From the NCBI RefSeq assembly GCF_027270735.1, contig NZ_JAPWIJ010000006.1, positions 372,001 through 436,000 of the forward strand: a stretch of 64,000 nucleotides of DNA, written 5' to 3'. The stretch comes from Rhodococcus ruber. GTDB taxonomy: Bacteria; Actinomycetota; Actinomycetes; Mycobacteriales; Mycobacteriaceae. Positions 57,228 to 64,000 of the stretch are shown here, piece after piece. A model generated the notes under the pieces. That model was not told the DNA's origin and made no database searches. It saw only the letters and a program-made list of their open reading frames with translations. The position numbers and the translations under genes are program-made. The stretch's first letter is position 1. Every line of letters starts with the position of its first letter.

Positions 57228-58333
57228 TGACCACAGCGTCCCCGATTCACAGCCATTTGGGTGAGATCACGGTGACCGAGCCCGGTCGCGGTCTGCGAGC
57301 CATCGCTGCGGCTTCGCGGGTGTACGCCAGATTGGTCACCGACTCGTCCCTCGTGACCGCCCTGTCCCCGGCCCGACCACGCAGATGCGTCGGCTACGAA
57401 TTCGAGACCACCATCGACGAGACAGTCGACGAGGCCGAGGACGTACGCTCACTGTTGCTCCGTCGCAGCGACGGAGCTGCATTGCCGACGTGGTTACCCG
57501 GTGCGCACATCGACGTCACCACCCCCTCCGGTTCGGTGCGCCAGTACTCGCTCGCCGGGCGCCCCGGCGAAGGTGATCGCTACCGCATCAGCGTCCGCAA
57601 GATACCCGGCGGCACGGTCTCCGCAGAGATCCACACCCTCTCCCGCGGGGATGTTCTGCGAGTTCGTGGACCCCGCAACGCTTTTCCGCTGGCCGCCGCC
57701 GACCACTACCTCTTCGTGGCCGCCGGCATCGGCATCACCCCCATCCGGTCCATGATCGAAGGCGCAGTCGCCGACGGCATACGGTGGACGCTCTACTACC
57801 ACGGAAGATCGCGTGCGAGTCTGCCGTTCGTCACCGAACTGCAGCAGATGGCACTCGTCTCGCATGGTCACGTGATGGTGAAAACCGATGACGTCGAGGG
57901 ACTTCCGAATCCTGCGGACATCGTCGATCTCGGAACGGGATCCTCGGCCCTGTACGTCTGCGGCCCCGCGGCGCTCTCGCGCAGGTTACGCGAGGAGGCC
58001 GCCCGCAGCACCGCGGTTCGGGAGTTCCACACCGAATTGTTCGCGCCTGCACCGGTGGTCGACGGCACTCCTTTCGTACTGAAGCTCGACCGCTCCGGCG
58101 ACACCATCGAGGTCGGTGCGCAGGAGACTGCCCTCGATGCCCTCCGAAGAGTTCGACCGGATCAACCGTTCTCGTGCCGGCAGGGCTTCTGCGGGGCCTG
58201 CGTCGTGGGTCTCGTCGGCGGACGCGTCGAGCACCGCGACCGCGTACTGAGCAACCCCGAGCGCGAAAACTCACTCACCCTGTGCGTCTCACGTGGCGCG
58301 GTCGACGGCGAAGTTCTCGTCCTCGATCTGTAG
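57227..58333 (+). CDS. Ferredoxin reductase with fused 2Fe-2S domain (VanB/PDR type)
   Basis: 368 residues. Flavin-binding barrel with RQYSLAG (about 105), NAD(P)-binding domain with FVAAGIGITPIRSMIEG, and a C-terminal plant-type 2Fe-2S domain with CRQGFCGACVVG and a fourth Cys in LTLCVS. It passes electrons from NAD(P)H to an oxygenase. An N-terminal extension of about 60 residues precedes the flavin domain. Start ATG 57227 shares one base with the preceding stop. The neighbouring PF10118 protein is the natural electron acceptor. Confidence 0.9.
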   Translation: MTTASPIHSHLGEITVTEPGRGLRAIAAASRVYARLVTDSSLVTALSPARPRRCVGYEFETTIDETVDEAEDVRSLLLRRSDGAALPTWLPGAHIDVTTPSGSVRQYSLAGRPGEGDRYRISVRKIPGGTVSAEIHTLSRGDVLRVRGPRNAFPLAAADHYLFVAAGIGITPIRSMIEGAVADGIRWTLYYHGRSRASLPFVTELQQMALVSHGHVMVKTDDVEGLPNPADIVDLGTGSSALYVCGPAALSRRLREEAARSTAVREFHTELFAPAPVVDGTPFVLKLDRSGDTIEVGAQETALDALRRVRPDQPFSCRQGFCGACVVGLVGGRVEHRDRVLSNPERENSLTLCVSRGAVDGEVLVLDL

Positions 58334-58345
58334 AAGGAGACCCCT

Positions 58346-59881
58346 ATGGCTGCATCACATTCGACTGCCGACACTGCACTGCCGCACATCGACGTCGCCA
58401 TCATCGGCGCGGGCTTCGGAGGTCTCGGGGCCGCGATCAGGCTCGAGCAGGAAGGCCGCGGCGACTTCTTGATCTTCGAGCGCGATACGGCTGTCGGAGG
58501 AACCTGGCATGTCAACACCTATCCCGGTGCCCAGTGCGATATTCCATCGGCACTGTATTCGTTCTCGTTCGCGCCCAATCCGAACTGGACGCGCCTGTAT
58601 CCGCTACAGCCGGAGATCGAGCAGTACCTCGACGACTGCACCGATCGGTTCGGTATCCGCGATCGAATCCGCTTCGGACACGAGGTGCTCGATGCGACAT
58701 GGGACGACGAGCGCGTGCAGTGGGTGGTACGCACGAGCGGTGGTACTTGGACTTCTCGGATTCTGATCGGAGCCCTCGGCCCGTTCAGTGAACCGGCGAC
58801 TCCCTTTATCGCAGGACTGGATTCGTTCTCGGGCTCGGTGTTCCACTCCGCGCACTGGGACCATGGCTACGACGTGAAGGGGCGACGCCTCGCCGTCATC
58901 GGCACCGGTGCATCGGCGGTGCAGTTCGTCCCGCGCCTGGCCCCCGAGGCCGGGCATCTCACGCTGTTCCAGCGGACACCGACGTGGATTCTTCCGCACC
59001 CCGACCGGCCCATCTCCGACTCCGGCAGATCCCTGTTCGAGAAGTTCCCACCGGCTCAGCGCGCCATGCGTCGCATGTTCGATCTGTTCCAGGAAGCGTT
59101 GGTGCCGGGATTGATTCGGCACCGTTCCCTGTTGGCCCCACTGACCGCCCTCGGGCGCGCGCACCTACGCCGTCAGGTGAAGGATCCGATTCTTCGCGAG
59201 AAGCTCACGCCCTCCTACGCATTCGGTTGCAAACGGCCGACCTTTTCCAACAAGTTCTACCCCGCTCTGTGCCGAGAGAACGTCACTGTCGAGACCACCG
59301 GCATCGACGCGATCGTGCCCGAGGGAATCGTCACGACCGACGGCACGGTCCACGAGGTGGATGCGATCGTTCTCGGAACCGGATTCACCGTCGCCGGCCA
59401 CTCGGGCTTCCGACGCATCGTCGGGCGAGGCGGAACATCACTGGCGGACACGTGGCCGGGTGGTGAAATGTCGTCGTATCGAGGGACCACGGTGCACGGT
59501 TTTCCGAACTTCTTCATGCTGCTCGGCCCCAATTCGGTGGTGTACACCTCGCAGGTCGTCACCATCGAAGCGCAGGTGAACTACATCCTGGCGGCCCTGC
59601 GCGCCATGGATTCTCACGCGATTTCCGTGCTCGAAGTGAGCAAGCGCGCGCAGACCGAGTTCGCCGATCACACCGACGCACAACTGGCAGGGTCGGTGTG
59701 GAACTCGGGCGGATGCAGCAGCTACTACCTGAGCCCCTCGGGCCGAAACGTCACGTACTGGCCGGGTTCGGTCCGCAACTTCACTCGACGCATGTCCACC
59801 ATCGAGCTCGACCACTATCACTGTCGGAGCGTGACGACCGGTGTGGATCCGACGCTCGTGACGACGAAGGACCTCGTATGA
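58346..59881 (+). CDS. Baeyer-Villiger-type flavin-containing monooxygenase
   Basis: 511 residues. VAIIGAGFGGLGAAIRLEQ binds FAD and LAVIGTGASAVQFVPRLAP binds NADPH. The fingerprint reads FSGSVFHSAHWD. GAGG-type ribosome binding site AGAAGGAGA lies before ATG 58346. It is similar along its length to the protein encoded at 24615-26156, so the two are paralogues in different pathways. Here it follows an oxygenase-reductase pair and precedes an SDR. An order of hydroxylation, oxidation to ketone and oxygen insertion is plausible. Confidence 0.9.
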   Translation: MAASHSTADTALPHIDVAIIGAGFGGLGAAIRLEQEGRGDFLIFERDTAVGGTWHVNTYPGAQCDIPSALYSFSFAPNPNWTRLYPLQPEIEQYLDDCTDRFGIRDRIRFGHEVLDATWDDERVQWVVRTSGGTWTSRILIGALGPFSEPATPFIAGLDSFSGSVFHSAHWDHGYDVKGRRLAVIGTGASAVQFVPRLAPEAGHLTLFQRTPTWILPHPDRPISDSGRSLFEKFPPAQRAMRRMFDLFQEALVPGLIRHRSLLAPLTALGRAHLRRQVKDPILREKLTPSYAFGCKRPTFSNKFYPALCRENVTVETTGIDAIVPEGIVTTDGTVHEVDAIVLGTGFTVAGHSGFRRIVGRGGTSLADTWPGGEMSSYRGTTVHGFPNFFMLLGPNSVVYTSQVVTIEAQVNYILAALRAMDSHAISVLEVSKRAQTEFADHTDAQLAGSVWNSGGCSSYYLSPSGRNVTYWPGSVRNFTRRMSTIELDHYHCRSVTTGVDPTLVTTKDLV

Positions 59882-60711
59882 ACAAGCCCATCGACCTCAC
59901 CGGCACGGTCGCGTTGGTAACGGGTGGGGCACGCGGCATCGGAGCTGCGACCGTGGCGTCACTACTGTCCGCGGGAGTCCGAGTGGCAATGGTGGATCGA
60001 GACTTTCCACCCGAGACGGCCGGTTCCGAGCGCGCACTCCACCTCGTCGGTGACGTCACCGATCCGGCAGCGATGGTGGACTGCGTCGCGGCAACGATCG
60101 ACAAGTTCGGCCGCCTCGACATCGTGATCGCCAATGCCGGTATCACGCCGCCGCCCGCCACGATTCGCTCGATCGACCGCGCCGTCTTCGACACGGTGAT
60201 GGCAGTGAACTTCGGCGGCGTCCTCAACATCGTGCGCGCCGCTGCCGACGAGATCGTGGCGAGCGGCGGCCACATACTGCTCGTATCGTCCTGTGCTGCA
60301 TTCACTCCCGGCATGGGCGGGTCTGCGTACATGGTGAGCAAGGCTGCCGTGGAACAGCTGGGACGCGCTCTGCGTATCGAATTGGCTGCCGTCGGCGCAT
60401 CGGCCGGTCTTGCGTACTTCGGAGTGGTGGATACCGACCTGGCGCGTCACACCCTCGACGACGACCCGATCGGTCAGCGAATCGGCGGATTGCTCCCGTG
60501 GCCGCTCAACCGACGTCTGCCGTCTCGGCGCGCCGCGGAGTTGCTCGTCCGTGCGGTCCGCACCCGTCGGGCACGACTGATAGCCCCTGCTGTGTGGACG
60601 CCGTACTTCTGGTTCCGCGGAATACTCAACCCGATTCTGGAACGTCGGCTCGTCCACGACCGCGCGATCGCCCAGATCGTCCGCGATCTGGAAGATGTTC
60701 AGGCACTCTGA
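59878..60711 (+). CDS. Short-chain dehydrogenase/reductase
   Basis: 277 residues from ATG 59878, overlapping the previous stop by 4 bp. Cofactor motif VALVTGGARGIGAATVASLL, structural NAGI, and catalytic Ser-Tyr-Lys (LLVSSCAAF, then SAYMVSKAA). It oxidises or reduces an alcohol/ketone in the pathway of this operon. The C-terminal 60 residues are longer and more basic than in minimal SDRs, as in several mycobacterial members. It overlaps the convergent membrane protein by 13 bp. Confidence 0.9.
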   Translation: MNKPIDLTGTVALVTGGARGIGAATVASLLSAGVRVAMVDRDFPPETAGSERALHLVGDVTDPAAMVDCVAATIDKFGRLDIVIANAGITPPPATIRSIDRAVFDTVMAVNFGGVLNIVRAAADEIVASGGHILLVSSCAAFTPGMGGSAYMVSKAAVEQLGRALRIELAAVGASAGLAYFGVVDTDLARHTLDDDPIGQRIGGLLPWPLNRRLPSRRAAELLVRAVRTRRARLIAPAVWTPYFWFRGILNPILERRLVHDRAIAQIVRDLEDVQAL

Positions 60712-61535
60712 AGTTGACGGAGTTGGGCGTCGACGATCTTGCTGGCGCGGGGCACGGCAAGCAGGCGTACTGCGGCGAAGTAGGCGACGAAGAGGATGAC
60801 CGCCGGGATCTGCGATGTGAGCGAAGTTTCGGCGATAGCGTCGGCGGGGGCACGGTAGACGAGGACGATGCGCAGAATGGCCTCGGCCAGGAGCACGGCA
60901 CCGAACCCCGCCGTCATCACCCGCTGAATCGAGCGGAACTGTGCTGACGCGGCCCAGGAGTTGTCGAATGCCCGCGCTCGGTCGGGATCACCGGCAACGG
61001 CCATAGGACGGCTGGCCTCCATCATCAACGGACGGCTGGTCAGTACGCTGGCCAATGCGACGACAGCAGCCACTATTGCGTAGAACGCCGGGCGGACGAG
61101 GATGAATCGGGGGTCGTCGCTGATTGCGACCAGTGCGACGCTGGCGGCAATCTCGGCGAGCACGAGAATCGAGATCCCGTCCACACTCGCTCTGCTGCGT
61201 CGACGAGTCACGAGATCACCGACGAACAACAAGGCGAGCGTTACCGCGCCGACAACTGCAGCGGTTATGTCCGACGCGCCCAGCACGACTGCCACGAGTA
61301 TTGTGCCGGTCGGCGCGATTGCCCCGAGCAATGCTCGTAGCCAACGAAATTCACCGCTCTCGACCCGTCCACCCAGCGCCTTACCGCCGGCGACTGCACC
61401 GCCGATGGACAGTGCCACCGTCGCCGGCATGCCGGCGTGCGAGAGCAGCAGGAAGACAACGGTCGGGAGCAGCAGATCGATGGCGATGTTGGCGATGGAC
61501 GACGCGAGAATACGAGTCTTGATGGTGTTCGGCAT
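60699..61535 (-). CDS. VC0807-type multi-pass membrane protein
   Basis: 278 residues, about six to seven TM helices. It begins NTIKTRILASSIANIAIDLLLPTVVFLLL and resembles the VC0807 family of unknown function. It lies 4 bp after the FAD monooxygenase gene on the same strand and should be co-transcribed with it under the MarR regulator. Transport or membrane sensing are possibilities only. Confidence 0.78.
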   Translation of the reverse strand: MPNTIKTRILASSIANIAIDLLLPTVVFLLLSHAGMPATVALSIGGAVAGGKALGGRVESGEFRWLRALLGAIAPTGTILVAVVLGASDITAAVVGAVTLALLFVGDLVTRRRSRASVDGISILVLAEIAASVALVAISDDPRFILVRPAFYAIVAAVVALASVLTSRPLMMEASRPMAVAGDPDRARAFDNSWAASAQFRSIQRVMTAGFGAVLLAEAILRIVLVYRAPADAIAETSLTSQIPAVILFVAYFAAVRLLAVPRASKIVDAQLRQLQSA

Positions 61536-61539
61536 GACG

Positions 61540-62592
61540 TCAGGCTCCTGTTCGCGAGTAGTTTTTCGACCGTGTAATCGTTTGCTCCGCTCGATCTTTC
61601 ATTGATTCGTGGTAGGCAAGAACAGCGGACTGCACGTCGCTGCCGGCGGCGATTCGGGTTTGCAGATCGTAGGCATCGATGAAGGCGGTGTTGGCTCCCT
61701 CGCCTCCTGCTGGCGACATGGCGTGGATGGCGTCGCCGAGGAACGCGACGGGCACGGTCGAGCGGAACGTCATCTCCGGCAACACATCCATTGCGCGGAG
61801 GGTGATGCGGAAGGTGTCGTCGACGATGGCGTCGTGCAGAACGGCCGTCGCTCGCGGGTCCCAAGCAGACAAACGTTGTCGGGTGAATTCCACTAATTGC
61901 GCAGGATTCTGCCCCCGGGTGGGGAATTCGTCGGCTGGACCGAGGAGCACCCACATCACGTAAGGCTCGCTGATGGAGCTCGGCACATCGTAAGCACCGA
62001 GCGCCAAGGTCGTGGCACCGTCGGTGACCCCGGTGAACCTGCTGTCGAGTACGGTCTTGGCGATCCAGGAACGGTTGCTGTCGGTGAGTCGGCTCCGACC
62101 GTACAGCGCAGTGATTCCCAATGGCTGCGGACCGTGTCCGGGCAACAATTCGCGACGCAACGCCGAGCCCACACCGTCCGCGGCCACGACCAGATCGAAA
62201 CTTGCGAGGTCGTCGACCGAGCCGACGGGCGAGCCCCAGTGAATCGGAGCGTCCAGGGTCTTCGCCAATAACGTCAGTAACGTGCCGCGGTCGATGGCCC
62301 CGGGAGCACCGGGAGCTTTGCGACGCAGCATCAGCTCCAGGCTCGGTGAATAGATGTCCACCAACGGAATCGGCTGCCGATGCACGGTGGCTCGGTATTC
62401 GGCGAAGTTCTCGGGTGAAAGGCACCCGCGGAGCGCACGGTCTCCGGCCACCGAGACATTGATTCGATAGCCCAGCCCGCCTGCGTCGTACGGCCGCCTG
62501 GCCTCGAACACCTCGACGTCCACCCCGATCGACCTCAGACCATGCGCGGCAACCAGGCCTCCGAGTCCTGCGCCTACCACCACTGCCCTCAT
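61540..62592 (-). CDS. FAD-dependent monooxygenase (TetX/salicylate-hydroxylase-like)
   Basis: 350 residues. MRAVVVGAGLGGLVAAHGLR is the FAD motif. LVVAADGVGSALRRELL is the DG motif and VAFLGDAIHAMSPAGGEGAN the GD motif. The short length without C-terminal domain fits the TetX/UbiH-like group rather than the PheA type at 15424-16890. It is divergent from a MarR gene, with a palindrome in the 56-bp gap. Detoxification of an antibiotic or aromatic compound is likely, but the substrate is unknown. Confidence 0.87.
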   Translation of the reverse strand: MRAVVVGAGLGGLVAAHGLRSIGVDVEVFEARRPYDAGGLGYRINVSVAGDRALRGCLSPENFAEYRATVHRQPIPLVDIYSPSLELMLRRKAPGAPGAIDRGTLLTLLAKTLDAPIHWGSPVGSVDDLASFDLVVAADGVGSALRRELLPGHGPQPLGITALYGRSRLTDSNRSWIAKTVLDSRFTGVTDGATTLALGAYDVPSSISEPYVMWVLLGPADEFPTRGQNPAQLVEFTRQRLSAWDPRATAVLHDAIVDDTFRITLRAMDVLPEMTFRSTVPVAFLGDAIHAMSPAGGEGANTAFIDAYDLQTRIAAGSDVQSAVLAYHESMKDRAEQTITRSKNYSRTGA

Positions 62593-62604
62593 CTCGACTC
62601 CTTT

Positions 62605-62621
62605 ATCTTGGTAACTAAGAT
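62605..62621. promoter_or_regulatory. MarR operator
   Basis: ATCTTGGTAACTAAGAT is a 17-bp imperfect palindrome 13 bp upstream of the monooxygenase start. It overlaps a second one (CTAAGATACTTAG, 62615-62627). They fill most of the short gap before the MarR gene, so one bound dimer would control both promoters. Confidence 0.7.
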
Positions 62622-62648
62622 ACTTAGACCGTAAGCTATAGTCGGGGC

Positions 62649-63137
62649 ATGGCGCAACAGGAAATCGAAGCCAGGTCGACTCCGGGCGAACTTCTCGGCC
62701 GAGAGTTCATCACGTCGGTAGTCGTGTTTCACGAGGTCGTGGGCAGGGCCATGGGCCTGAGTCCGGTGGAGCGCAAGTGCATGGACGTGCTCAAAAGGCT
62801 CGGCCCGGTATCGGCCGGGGAGATCGCCGACCACACCGGACTGACGAGCGGTGCCGTGACGGGCCTGATCGATCGCCTCGTCAAAGCCGGCTTCGCGGAA
62901 AGAACGCGGGACGAACACGATCGTCGAAAAGTCGTCGTACAACTCACTACGAACGACGAGATGAACCGCCGCACAGAATCGATTTTCGGGCCACTAGGAG
63001 CCGACATGCACGAACTGATGTCGACCTATTCTGCCGAGGAATTGACGGTGATAGCCGACTTCCAGCGCCGCACGTCCGATGTCCTCGTAGCCAACACTCG
63101 TCGACTGCTAGAACAACAAGCCGACCACGAGCGCTAA
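62649..63137 (+). CDS. MarR-family transcriptional regulator
   Basis: 162 residues. Winged helix-turn-helix SAGEIADHTGLTSGAVTGLIDRLVKAG, wing ERTRDEHDRRKVVVQLT. It is divergent from the TetX-like monooxygenase with a shared operator in 56 bp. Probably a repressor released by the drug-like substrate of the oxygenase. The 3' end overlaps the convergent TetR stop by 4 bp. Confidence 0.9.
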   Translation: MAQQEIEARSTPGELLGREFITSVVVFHEVVGRAMGLSPVERKCMDVLKRLGPVSAGEIADHTGLTSGAVTGLIDRLVKAGFAERTRDEHDRRKVVVQLTTNDEMNRRTESIFGPLGADMHELMSTYSAEELTVIADFQRRTSDVLVANTRRLLEQQADHER

Positions 63138-63787
63138 ACCAGCTCGTCCCCCACGCTCGGGACGTCACTCATCGGCGGCAGCGGCCGCGAACACAGGTCC
63201 TGGGCGTCGCCGTCGGACACTCCCAGCGCGAGCAGCACCGTGTACGCCATCCGATCCACGGCCTCGGCGTCGTCACGGTCGGGTTGCTCGAGCAGCAGCT
63301 GGCCCAGACCGAGCAGAGCACCTGCCACCAGAGCCAGGGACAGCTGTATGTCCTCAACGCGGAAATACCCTGCACCGATTCCGGCCACGATGTCTCTCGC
63401 CGCCCGTGGACCGAGGCCGTGCTGCGACGTGATCAACTCGGGACCGGAGTGGATGAGTACCCGGCTCAGTTCCGGTTGCAGCCGAAAGAGTCGGCCGGAT
63501 ATTCGGAACGATCGAGTGAATGCCTCGGCGGGATCTGCGTCGGCGTCGGTCAACGAGTCCAGGTAGCGTCCCAGCAGTTCCAGGGCACCGTCGACCGCCG
63601 ACTGGAACAGCTGCTCGCGGCTGACGAAGTGGTTGTAGAAAGAACCCATCCCCACGTCGGCTGCCTGAGTGATCTCCGCGATCGGAGCATTCAGCTCGCC
63701 CCGAGCGATGAAGCCTTGCGCCGCCGTGATCAGCGCGCCACGGGTGCGCGCCTTCCGCCGTTCGAGGCGATTCTGGGTCTCCGCCAT
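63134..63787 (-). CDS. TetR-family transcriptional regulator
   Basis: 217 residues. Helix-turn-helix TRGALITAAQGFIARGELNAPIAEITQAADVGMGSFYNHFVSRE region (about 15-55), then a helical ligand domain with a GAGYFRVEDIQLSLALVAGALLG stretch. It is divergent from the truncated gene at 63912. A TGACT/AGTCA palindrome lies between, so that gene is its probable target. Confidence 0.88.
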   Translation of the reverse strand: MAETQNRLERRKARTRGALITAAQGFIARGELNAPIAEITQAADVGMGSFYNHFVSREQLFQSAVDGALELLGRYLDSLTDADADPAEAFTRSFRISGRLFRLQPELSRVLIHSGPELITSQHGLGPRAARDIVAGIGAGYFRVEDIQLSLALVAGALLGLGQLLLEQPDRDDAEAVDRMAYTVLLALGVSDGDAQDLCSRPLPPMSDVPSVGDELV

Positions 63788-63860
63788 GTTCCCTACCTCT
63801 GTCTACGCTGGTCTACCCGCTGACCCTTCCTCACCGCTGACGAATTTGTCAATACTCTTG

Positions 63861-63878
63861 ACTGACTCAGTAGTCATA
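63861..63878. promoter_or_regulatory. Palindrome in the last divergent promoter region
   Basis: TGACTGACTCAGTAGTCA carries TGACT/AGTCA ends and further partly matching inner bases. TTGACT (63860-63865) overlaps it and could be a -35 for the gene starting at 63912. It lies 74 bp upstream of the TetR start. Confidence 0.5.
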
Positions 63879-63911
63879 GGTGACGATAGTGTCAACAACG
63901 AGGGAGGGCTG

Positions 63912-64000
63912 ATGGGACACGACGTCGACGGCCACAAGAACATGCATGTGGATCAGGGCGCGCTACCAGGCGAACACCCGGGAAAAGCCACCGACCCGAT
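63912..64000 (+). CDS. Start of an uncharacterised gene (cut by window end)
   Basis: ATG 63912 is preceded by a strong GGGAGGG and opens about 29 residues (MGHDVDGHKNMHVDQGALP, then Gly, Glu, His, Pro-rich) to the window edge. The hydrophilic, His-rich beginning does not identify a family. Its position divergent from a TetR gene suggests an inducible transporter or enzyme. Only the beginning can be seen. Confidence 0.6.
   Translation, partial: MGHDVDGHKNMHVDQGALPGEHPGKATDP

Overview
The window is high-GC actinobacterial DNA with short intergenic gaps, many ATGA/GTGA stop-start overlaps and GTG starts. A secreted antigen-85-like esterase, an MCE protein, a DUF5313 protein and an OhrR-like regulator point to a mycolic-acid-containing member of the Mycobacteriales. 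The aldoxime/nitrile, amine and aromatic catabolic genes fit Rhodococcus or a close relative best. No tRNA, rRNA, CRISPR array, transposase or phage gene was seen. The content is chromosomal catabolic and accessory metabolism.

Layout. 1-9 kb: an aryl-amine/aldoxime block. It holds an APC permease (cut by the window edge), a copper amine oxidase and their TetR regulator, then an aldehyde dehydrogenase, and a divergent nitrilase, aldoxime dehydratase and AraC regulator. Amines, aldehydes, aldoximes and nitriles would all converge on carboxylic acids. 9-17.6 kb: antigen-85-like esterase, OhrR-like regulator with a DUF5313 protein, a hybrid kinase-receiver-ANTAR protein, glycogen debranching enzyme, and an FAD monooxygenase with divergent TetR. 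17.6-22.7 kb: translationally coupled glpF-glpK-glpD with a divergent SorC-type regulator. 22.8-24.6 kb: a poorly characterised pair (DUF6745-like and a small protein). 24.6-30.3 kb: a five-gene overlapping operon (prenyl diphosphate synthase, squalene/phytoene-synthase-like protein, desaturase, ICMT/NnrU/MddA-like membrane methyltransferase, Baeyer-Villiger-type flavoprotein). This looks like an uncharacterised isoprenoid pathway and is the best candidate for a new system here.

30.5-40 kb: divergent LysR pair, solitary MCE gene, STAS protein facing an RsbQ-RsbP energy-stress module, NAD-binding SDR, amidase, MFS transporter. 40-42.3 kb: pobA and an IclR regulator, bracketed by two nearly identical 60-bp palindromes. 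42.4-49.4 kb: a beta-oxidation set (acyl-CoA dehydrogenase, thiolase, FadB, TetR, acyl-CoA ligase) with a matching operator in front of both transcription units. 49.4-53.6 kb: flavin amine oxidase, SRPBCC protein, PfkB kinase and class II aldolase in one overlapping operon, divergent from a TetR. 53.6-55.6 kb: siderophore-interacting protein and siderophore-binding lipoprotein behind an IdeR-like box. 56.2-60.7 kb: a TetR and a divergent operon of a PF10118 protein with diiron-type ligands, a 2Fe-2S reductase, a second Baeyer-Villiger-type enzyme and an SDR. 60.7-64 kb: VC0807-type membrane protein and FAD monooxygenase divergent from a MarR, then a TetR and the start of a cut gene.

Regulation is the recurring visible theme. 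Most catabolic units have a divergent or adjacent regulator with a readable palindrome in the shared promoter. Functions are assigned from family motifs in the translated sequence; no database search was possible.
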